Below, in pieces: positions 56,166 to 64,000 of a stretch of DNA of 64,000 nucleotides (positions are counted from its first letter, which is position 1; every line of letters begins with the position of its first letter). Origin of the DNA: Paraphaeosphaeria minitans (Eukaryota > Ascomycota > Dothideomycetes > Pleosporales > Didymosphaeriaceae). Where the stretch lies: NCBI GenBank assembly GCA_015832175.1, contig WJXW01000002.1, positions 3,596,001 through 3,660,000 of the forward strand, written 5' to 3'. The notes beneath the pieces were generated by a model. It was not told where the DNA came from, searched no databases, and saw only the letters and a list, made by a program, of their open reading frames with translations. The position numbers and the translations under genes were made by a program.

Positions 56166-57026
56166 TTAGTACGCGAATGTGACGTACTTTCCAAGTTCCT
56201 TCTTCCACACCCTGACATAGAGTCGCTTCTTGCCATCGTCTTCGCTCTCATAGTCGGCGTCCTCATAGTCGGTGTCTTCATCCATAGGCTCTTCGTCGTC
56301 TTGCTCGTGCTCCTCGTTTGTTTCCGTATGGGGAGATCTAGTCTCATAGCCACTGTCGTGGTGATTATGATCCGTAGGCGCCTCGCTGTTATTATCTTCA
56401 TCAGAAGAAGACGAAGACGAAGAGGCAGAGGCAAAGGCGGAGCCGGAACCGGAACCGGAGGAGGAGGCGGAGGAGGAGGAGGCGGAGGAGGAGGAGGAGG
56501 AGGAGGAGGAGGAGGAGGAGGAGGAGGAGGAGGAGGAGGAGGAGGAGGAGGAGGAGGAGGAGGAGGAGGGAGATGATTCTTCATCAACCTCCATCTTGGC
56601 CAAACCCAAGCTAGACACCCAGAAACTCAGCCGCAGCCTCAACACAAAGTTGCTGATCCCTGCAAGCGCATCTGGCGTTGCGATGCCAGCGGCAACGGCT
56701 TCATGCTCCTGCTGAAGGCGGGTCATGTCGCCGATGCGGTATTGTAGCGCAAGGGTGTGCCCTTGTCGAAAGTAAATTGCCTCTGCGAGCTGGTGCACGG
56801 CTGGGCCGGACGTGGTGCCGTTACTGATGGAGGACATGTTGATTTGGAGATCCTCTTGGCCGGGGAAGACTTCGGCCGCGAGCTGCATTAGCTCGTCGAA
56901 GCTCTTAGCCTTCAAGGCTGTGAGCTGGGTGCATGCTGGGATGGCGGCAGCAGCAGGGAGAGAGCTAGCGTTGCTGGTGGAAGGAGCGGAGGGGATAGGG
57001 TAGTTGAAGGCGTTGATGTGAGACAT
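56166..57026 (-). CDS. Hypothetical protein with long poly-Ser tract
   Basis: A single exon of 286 residues from the ATG at 57026. The N-terminal half is ordered-looking (FDELMQLAAEVFPGQEDLQI, then HQLAEAIYFRQGHTLALQYR and ISNFVLRLRLSFWVSSLG). An almost uninterrupted Ser run of about 40 residues encoded by TCC repeats follows. An acidic segment and the tail RLYVRVWKKELGKYVTFAY close the protein. The repeat also yields long open frames on the opposite strand and in another frame (poly-Gly, poly-Pro), which I treat as shadows. No family recognised. Confidence 0.65.
   Translation of the reverse strand: MSHINAFNYPIPSAPSTSNASSLPAAAAIPACTQLTALKAKSFDELMQLAAEVFPGQEDLQINMSSISNGTTSGPAVHQLAEAIYFRQGHTLALQYRIGDMTRLQQEHEAVAAGIATPDALAGISNFVLRLRLSFWVSSLGLAKMEVDEESSPSSSSSSSSSSSSSSSSSSSSSSSSSSSSASSSSASSSGSGSGSAFASASSSSSSSDEDNNSEAPTDHNHHDSGYETRSPHTETNEEHEQDDEEPMDEDTDYEDADYESEDDGKKRLYVRVWKKELGKYVTFAY
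56457..56571. repeat. GGA/TCC trinucleotide microsatellite
   Basis: About 115 bases of nearly pure GAG/GGA repeat on the + strand, inside the poly-Ser gene. Length variation in steps of three bases would change the Ser tract without a frameshift. Confidence 0.97.
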
Positions 57027-58725
57027 GATGATGGTTTTGGAGAAGGTTTGAGAGGTGGATGATGCAGTGGTGTTGTTAAGAGCGGTGAGGAGTTGAAGGG
57101 GTAGTGTTTGTGGGAGTAGCTGTAAGCTTTGTGGGTATTTTGGAAGAGGAATTGGTAGTAGTATTCAGTCTTGAATTGGATTGAAGTTGGGATGGAGAGA
57201 CCAGATATGGACGAATTTCGATGGGATTATATATGCCGTGGGAGCTGTTGAGACAAAAAGCTATTTCGCTACCACAGCATCAATGTAACGATAGCCGTTG
57301 AGGTCTCGTCCTTCGTTACCATAGTTCCAGTGTCACGATTACCGTTGAGTTGAGATGGAGCACACATGTACCATGGGGTCCGTGTGGAGACTGATTCGTA
57401 CCAGGAAGCACCATCGCAAGCTTGAGCGCACTATGAGTCTCTTCCTGTCGTTGTGATAGGCTTGTTTACCCCAGGATACACTGTAGTGAGTCAGGCTATT
57501 CGCGGATTTTCGTTCCTCCACCCGTAGACTGGGATAGTCGGAAGGGAAGAGGAGTCAGGAGTGGATCCACGAATTATGCGTCGAGCGATACTCCGTCGGA
57601 AGTACCAGCGCAGCATACTGATCCAGCAGTACAGAACTCTCAGACCGGCAAAGATAACAGCAGAGGCTCTCAAGATTCCGCGCATTTCGGTGTTGATTTA
57701 ATCAGGTCTCGGAAGAACAGTTCCGTGCGCTTCTGATCTCATCGGCGCAAACCTTCTGCGACATTCCGCATACATCTACGATGGATTCCGAGAGCGTTTG
57801 AGATGGGCAGTGGCCCAATGTATTGGAGACGCCTCGTGGATCACGAGCCAGTCTCATAGCCATGGCTGCCAAATGTTGGGAGTCGCTTCTCAATTACCGA
57901 TGTCAGCAAGTGGCTCAAAAAACACAAGTTAAGCTTGTTTAAGTGCAATAAGAACCTTTCTGATGTGAGCCATGCCAAGCAGACATACATTGGAATCAGA
58001 GGCTGCAAATTAACCATCGTAGATGGGATGCTAGCAGATATCACAGAGGTGCCGGCAAGGAAGGGCAGATTTGCAATGGACCCGAGTGTCAAGATAGGGG
58101 GCGCTATAGGACATGTCACCGTCTCGTCCTTTCAAACCCCCTAGATATATCCTACCGTAGATTTACAACCTCATCCTAGTGCGTATCCTGTTCTAGTTCA
58201 AGTCCCACGATGTCCTAGACTTTCTCTTGCAAGCAGTTCGAGGGTTTGAAAACACCCAGCCTGGTCCTGGCATTTCGATGGGAAAGACTTGGGTTCTGGT
58301 AGAGCCTCGAGCACCAGCGCAGAGTCTTGACGTTGAAAAAGCCGTTGTGTCGCCGGTTACAATATTTTGGCCCATGGGTCCCAACGGCTGTACCTAGTGG
58401 CCTTCGTGGACCCTGGGTTGTCGTTGTTGGAACCGGCTGACGGAGAAACCTGACCTCCGACGACTCTGGACCCGCGGCCTCGGCGTTTGGCGCGAGACAA
58501 CTTGTAGACACGCAGCATTCACTCGAACCCCGCGCACACGACACTCGGACTAGCCCTGCCTTTCGATACGATTTTATGACCCCAGAACTGTAATTCATAA
58601 CGCGCTAAATCGATATCCAATAATCTCTCTATCGTCCGCATACCACGTTCACGTAAGCCCCTGTGGCACCGCACCCACGCGAACCGCAACAAAGACTAGA
58701 GGAATACATATAACCCGCGGACAAG
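57027..58725. other. 1.7-kb intergenic region, no gene supported
   Basis: Only short frames without motifs on both strands. It holds the promoters of the poly-Ser gene and of ARL1, which diverge. I looked for tRNA and transposon features and saw none. Confidence 0.45.
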
Positions 58726-59488
58726 ATGGGCGGATACATTTCGAAGTTTAGCGCTCTCATCTGGTCCAAGAAAGAGATTCGGATATTGATCCTTGGGCTG
58801 GTATGCGCGACCCTGCTGTACCGCAGACGGCGTAGGCGCTGATTACAAATATGAATAGGACAATGCGGGAAAGACCACACTGCTGTACAGATTGAAGGTT
58901 GGAAACAATGCCTCAAGATAATATAGGGTTGTTGCGCTAATACCGGGGCTAGATTGGTGAAGTTGTCACCACGATACCCACGATCGGCTTCAACGTGGAG
59001 TCGGTCACGTACAAGAACCTCAACTTTAATGTCTGGGTACGCTACAAGATTCCAAAACCTATCTGACGTCCAGCATTACTCATTTCGTCCAGGATCTCGG
59101 AGGTCAAACCTCGATCCGACCATACTGGAGGTGCTACTACGCCAACACCGCCGCCGTGATCTTCGTCATAGACTCTACCGATATCGACCGTCTCTCGACC
59201 GCTTCCGAGGAGTTGTCTGCGATGTTGAACGAGGAAGAGCTGCGGGACGCCGCTCTGCTGGTGTTTGCAAATAAACAAGATCAGCCAGGCGCCAAGGGCG
59301 CAGGCGAGATCAGCGAGGCGCTGCGGTTAGGAGAGTTGAAAGACCGGAACTGGAGCATAGTCGCATGCTCGGCTGTTGACGGCCGGGGTGTCGACGAGGG
59401 CATGGATTGGCTTGTGGTAGGTGCAGCGACACTCTTCCGAGACAGTGGATGCTAATACACCCAGCAAACCGTGAACCAGGACCAGTAG
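58726..59488 (+). CDS. ARL1: ARF-like small GTPase Arl1
   Basis: Five exons (58726-58800, 58859-58897, 58953-59036, 59093-59416, 59465-59488) give 181 residues, all joined through GT-AG introns. [13 protein letters not shown] supplies Gly2 for N-myristoylation and the amphipathic helix. The P-loop is [11 protein letters not shown], switch I is [11 protein letters not shown], switch II is [14 protein letters not shown], and the base-specificity motifs are NKQD and CSA. The order, spacing and length match Arl1, which recruits golgin GRIP-domain tethers at the trans-Golgi. Arf1 itself differs in the N-terminal helix, and Arl1 orthologues share the [10 protein letters not shown] stretch. The last exon encodes only seven residues (QTVNQDQ). 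Confidence 0.94.
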
Positions 59489-61076
59489 GCCCGCGATCAT
59501 ATTTGGGCATGGCGTAATTTGGAAGAGGGTACGACTTCGAGTCCCCAGCATGGCGGAGTTTCGGCGTTCGCATAGGCAGCGGCGGGCAGCGTTTGGCACT
59601 TGGCCGGAACAATGCAAGTAACACGTATATATCCCCTACATGTTCCCAACACTATCAAATACTCACCATTCTTGATGTATTTCCCTTTTGCCTCGCAGAC
59701 CACCAGGCGCTGTTTCCAAGCATGCATACTCAGTAACACTCCAAGAAACTTTTCTAGATGAATGAGATAGGTACTGGAGATTAGGCGGGAAGATTGAAAG
59801 TTGGCGTCTGACAATCTCTCGTGGTCGCTTGAAGGAGAGGCTCAAATCGGAAGCAATTGAGACGACGGACCACGGCAAGTCATCTAGACCATTCGGTATG
59901 ATGGCCGCGGAAGATCTGAGCAGGGGTATGGAGCACGGCGTCTGTTGGTTGGCCGGGTTCACAGGCCCCACCCGAGCGGCTGCTCTTCTTATTACACACT
60001 GAGTGCAGTGCTGTAGCGTAGTGAAAACACATTCGGTAATGTGGCGACCTGTGAAGACAGGACCAAACTCGAGCATTTAAGGACGGCTCGACTTGTACTG
60101 ACCGCACCCCCCTCGTTCAACCTCACCCGATCGAACCTGAACGACTATGGCGGTCATCTTCGCGAGACTGTTGCCAGCCTTGATGCGGAAGCTAGCTCCA
60201 CCGACGACAATATCCGGCATCCTGCTATGCTTCGCCTTGCCTTACTGCGCCAGGTACTGAACAACACCTCCTCCGATGCCGCCATTAGCCTTTGTCAAAC
60301 TGCCTTGCCTGGCATTGCAAATAGCCCAAATGTCGATTTCCCAATGCAGGACCGATCCAGCAGTGGCCCGCCTCCGTCCGGCCCAACGCCAACACTAACA
60401 GACGCCGAATCATGCGATCCTCAGTCCTACCGTACGCCTGAAGCATCCGTCAAGATCGAGATGAGGCGTAGTTCCGAAGTCGCAGCGGACGAAGCCCGCG
60501 CTTGCCATCCACGGATTCAAGAAACCCCCAGCTGACCACCGTGCCCAAGGCCAAGCGCAAACTTCCCACGCTGAGCGTGGAAGGCTTGGGACGATATGTT
60601 AATGGAGAATGGACGACCGCAGACTGTTTTTCCAATGTCTGGAATCGCAGCAACGTGGAGCAGGTGGACATACTTTGCCGTCTTGGCCTCGTGGCCCCCA
60701 GGTGCGTTGGTCAAGAACTACCTACCAGTGCGTTTTCGGCTTTGACGACGCCCGCCACCACCCATACCGTCTCTGATAGCCTTGGCGTCTGTCCACAACT
60801 CACGAGCTACCTTCGAATCCAAGGTCCCAGACTTGCAGTCATGCAGGGAAACACCCCGTGGAGAGTTCCTCGAGATCCGATCGTATCTAGCCAGAGACTG
60901 CAAGCAAGTCTAGTCGGACCCAGGTGCCGACAGGCTTGGTTTGAAAGGGGAACAAAGTAATTCCAATTGGAAGAAGCAGAGGCGGTCATCTTTGTCAATG
61001 AAGCTCAATGCAAGCCCAAGGCCGAGAAAGACAAGCAGTGGAGACAAAGGCCGGAGGAGAGAAAACGAAAGATCGC

Positions 61077-61138
<62 letters not shown>

Positions 61139-61783
61139 CGACCATGAGGCAGGAGGACAAGGAAAACGTAGAACCGCATGCTGGACTTTGTACATCCCAC
61201 GGAGTCTTCATAGCCAGCACGATGACTTGGGCCAACACGAAGGCCAATCCGCCCCTTCTGCAGGGGTGCGGCAGAGGAGGAACAGGCGGATGCGACACTT
61301 CTCGCGTTTGGTCTCCCGCAGCAAGACTCTACCAGCGAAGACCCTTCTGCAGAAGACGCCGAGATGCTGGACGCAAACACGTCAGTCCCGTGCATCTGCC
61401 TCACCGCCACGTAATCCAACACGCGAAGGTCCAAGCTGAGCAAGACTCTTGCAAGGTGCATCAAACTGCTGTATATGTGTGACATTCCGCCTCTTCCCCC
61501 TGCTGTCCGCCGTCTCCGGTCGGCCATGGAAAGCACTAGGTACTGCCCCTGAGTAGACGGCTTGAGGGTGCTGGATACCACGAACAAGAAAACAAAAACT
61601 TTAAAAACAAAGCCACTTTGCTTCCCCTCATTCTAGGACAGCACTGCCAGATTACGGCGCCAAAAAGGACCAGAAGAAAATATCTACGGGACGCCCTCTT
61701 TTTCCCGTTTTCTTTCTCCACCACAGATTTCGCTCTGACGCTGATACAGATGCTGATGCCATCTTGTCACGGCCTCTCGCGAC
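59489..61783. other. Region of uncertain coding potential
   Basis: About 2.3 kb. Coding-like text occurs on the + strand in different frames: RHPAMLRLALLRQVLNNTSS near 60218, KLPTLSVEGLGRYVNGEWTT near 60560, and EAEAVIFVNEAQCKPKAEKD leading into a poly-Asp run near 61078. None starts with a convincing ATG, and I could not join them through good splice sites. It may be a gene with missed introns, a decayed gene, or chance. I do not assign a CDS. Confidence 0.4.
61078..61137 (+). repeat. GAT trinucleotide microsatellite
   Basis: Twenty consecutive GAT units, encoding poly-Asp, poly-Met or poly-stop-free frames depending on reading frame. It is uninterrupted, so it is probably length-variable. 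Confidence 0.97.
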
Positions 61784-63354
61784 TCAGTGCCTCAGGCGGA
61801 TCCTCCATTTTCTTCTTCTTCTCCCCCCCCCGCGCTCCGATGGGGGCGCTTCTTCTGCTGCTGCCAGCCCCTCGCCTTTCCCAGGCTCTCCCTTCTTCGC
61901 CATGTTCGCTTCTACTTTTCGTTCAACTTCCCGCCTCGACCCCTGCTCCTCCAATTCCCAGCTAATCGAATCCACAGCCCTCAACATCGTCCGCGCGTCC
62001 TCGAGGTCCTTGATCCACTTCTCCCGCTTCTCCACATCCTCCTGCGCCCGGCTTCTCACGCGACTCTCGAACACGTTGACCTCGTTCTTGAACTGCTCTT
62101 CCAACTTGGCCAGCTCCGCAATAATCAGACTAGGATCGTGACCCTCCGTATCGGACACAGCGGGATGGCGCGCGAGCCACGCCTCGCGCGGCGCCTGCGA
62201 CTCCAAGGCCGCTTTCTGCCGGAGCCAGTGCTCGCCGGCGAAGATGCGGCGGTCGGCCTCGTCGGCGCTCGCGCGAATGCGGTTGTAGGCGATGGCCAGG
62301 AGTTGCAGCTCGCGGATGCGGACCTGCTTTTCTGCATTGTCGGGATGCGCAGAGTGCACGAAGGCGTACTGTTTCTGGGAGAGGTGGTGGGCGACGAAGT
62401 CTGCTTCTCGGAGGAGGGCGTGTCTTTTGCGCACGCAGTCGTTGATTTCGGACTGGACGGAGGCGGCGTCTAGGGCTTGCAGGTGCTGGGTCCAGTCGGG
62501 CGCGGGGATGTAGTACGCGGCGTTTTCGGGGGCGGCGGGGTCTGTGGCAGCGCTGCTATGTTCTGCTGCCGGGGCGGAGAGGATGCCGAATCTCTCGGGA
62601 GCGTCGTAGACTTCGGCGGGGAGGTTGTAGGCGCGGAAGACGCCGTTGTGGCGGATGTAGCCTTGGATGAGGGGATCGAAGTTCTGCATGAGCATCTTGT
62701 CCCAGAAGATGTGGTGGAATTCTAGCATGCGCCGTCGCCGCTGGCGGTCCAGCTCTTCCATTGCTTTTTGGCGCTCGCCGGTGTACTGAAAGTATGCATG
62801 GGATGATATTACTCCCGCGCACGCGCCAATGTTGGTCATGCCCATCATGCGCGTCCACCATGATACGGTAGGTCTCCGCATGAACAGCGTGGGCAGGAAG
62901 GCTACGATGCCCGCCGCTGCTCCAGCCAGAGCTCCATCTTCCACGGTATACTGCTCCGTCTTCTCGTAAAGCTTAGGCGGTGCGGGATTCTCAACCGCCT
63001 GCGAAACCACAATAGTCGTGAAGCTCTCATGGTAGTATGCATTGGCAGCCGCGGCCACCCCAATCGCCCACAGTCCCAGTCTCCCCGACGACCTTATGAA
63101 CAGCGCCGCGCCCGAAGCCGTCCTTTTCGGCGTGACGCGCCGCTGGTACCGCGCAGCAAAAGTCGCATAGCCCGCGGCGGCGGCCGTCGAGGAGACGACG
63201 GCGTACTGGAGCGTCGCGTTTGCGCCCAGGGGATCGGGTCTCTTGGGGACGACATGGTGCTGGCCCTCTCCTGCAGTGTTGCCGTCAGCATCGCATCCCC
63301 CACGCGCCACGCAAGCTCCAGCTCACCAGGTGGGATAAACAGTCGCAGCACCAT
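61784..63354 (-). CDS. Conserved-looking multi-pass membrane protein, unknown
   Basis: Two exons (63354-63327 and 63270-61784) give 504 residues. The short first exon encodes MVLRLFIPPG. The join restores GEGQHHVVPKRPDPLGANAT. Hydrophobic segments follow at about 26-46 (YAVVSSTAAAAGYATFAARY), 65-85 (LGLWAIGVAAAANAYYH), 110-130 (ALAGAAAGIVAFLPTLF) and 140-158 (IGACAGVISSHAYFQY). A long soluble part contains coiled-coil-like helices (IIAELAKLEEQFKNEVNVFE, EKWIKDLEDARTMLRAVDSI) and ends in a very basic tail (GGGRRRRKWRIRLRH). I do not recognise a family. Location in a mitochondrial or other internal membrane is a guess. The first exon was inferred from frame and splice signals, because the main frame has no ATG at its start. 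Confidence 0.7.
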
Positions 63355-64000
63355 TGCGCGGCACAGCTGCGCGGGAACATCCGCAGCGCAGGCGGGCACG
63401 CGGTGGGAACAAGCAGCCACCCGCACCGGGGAAAGGTGCAAGGCTGAAGCAGCGATCTCGGCATGGTGTGTGGGCGCAAGGCTGGGCTCGTGACTGGTCT
63501 GCGGTACCGTAGGTACCGTACCTACATCCTTCGCTCAGCTGCAGCCAGACGGAGTCACAGCAAGGTTGTGCGGGGCTCGCATGGGGGCCGGAAGGATCGT
63601 GGAAGGACGGTCTCGGTAGGTATGGGATGTCTGTAGCTGTGCGTGCAGAGCCTGTAGCTTGTCGTCCCGAGGCCTGGATGACTTGTCCACTTGGGCCCCC
63701 GCCGGGCCCCCGCCCTGCTTCGACACGTGATGCGCAGCAACGCGTAGACCGAAGCCTTCAGCGTACCCGGAAGCGTGCAGTAGGTCCGATGCACGTCTAC
63801 CTGGGGCCAAAATGGGAGTTGCCCACGTTGGAAGCACTGGGAGCGTTTGGCCACCACGGTCCGGACGACAAGGACGGAATTCCACCTACGATTGCATTGC
63901 ACTCGAGGCATTAAGCTACCATTCCCACCCTACCACCCTCCCAGTTTCCCAGCCCGAGCAAACCATTCTAAGGCCAGAGCACACGTCCGACACGTATTAA
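63355..64000. other. Intergenic region at the window edge
   Basis: About 650 bases with no supported gene. Short chance frames only. The promoter of the membrane-protein gene should lie in its left part. Confidence 0.4.

Noticed and set aside
56126..56587. Long poly-Pro (minus) and poly-Gly (plus) open frames over the GGA/TCC repeat
   Set aside because: They are shadows of the microsatellite. The poly-Ser frame alone has ordered sequence on both sides and a good ATG.
61787..62473. 228-codon plus-strand frame opposite the membrane-protein gene
   Set aside because: No motifs, and it mirrors the GC-rich codons of the minus-strand gene.

Overview
The window is nuclear DNA of a filamentous ascomycete (Pezizomycotina), most likely a dothideomycete. 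The evidence is small genes on both strands, introns mostly of 45 to 100 bases with GTAAGT/GTATGT-like donors, CTGAC-like branch points and AG acceptors, monocistronic spacing, and a mix of conserved fungal genes: HIR3, a Bud7/Bch1 (ChAPs) gene, RPS16, ARL1, BCS1 and phosphoglucomutase. I see no bacterial operons, CRISPR array, tRNA or rRNA. The class assignment is inference.

Layout. 1-9 kb: the 3' end of a telobox Myb protein, a small Cys-rich protein, a nitrilase-superfamily hydrolase, an EthD-domain protein, an RRM protein of the Nrd1 type and the mitochondrial AAA chaperone BCS1. 9-20 kb: a large OPT transporter, a cysteine hydrolase, two small hypotheticals, an intradiol ring-cleavage dioxygenase, a diacylglycerol-kinase-like protein and a single-pass membrane protein. 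20-26.4 kb: an XPG/Asteroid-type protein divergent from phosphoglucomutase, then an acetolactate-decarboxylase-like protein. 26.4-31.9 kb: a gene-poor stretch with one decayed FMN-dependent dehydrogenase. 31.9-43.3 kb: a dense housekeeping block (HIR3, ChAPs, RPS16, an RCC1-repeat protein). 43.3-50 kb: a decay zone with an unrecognised pseudogene, a berberine-bridge-type FAD oxidase pseudogene and an O-methyltransferase pseudogene. 50-64 kb: low-complexity nuclear-looking proteins, ARL1, and a conserved multi-pass membrane protein.

The genes are mostly independent units. The clearest functional theme is loss: an FAD oxidase and an O-methyltransferase lie side by side and are both broken, which looks like the remains of a secondary-metabolite locus. 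I worked out exon joins by eye. Most are in frame with canonical sites. Two introns (in the nitrilase and ChAPs genes) lack a canonical splice base exactly where protein conservation wants the junction. I did not find a convincing new biological system. The most unusual structures are a perfect 34-base inverted duplication (42154 / 44886), a perfect 18-base-pair hairpin (43301-43347), and the splice-site anomalies.
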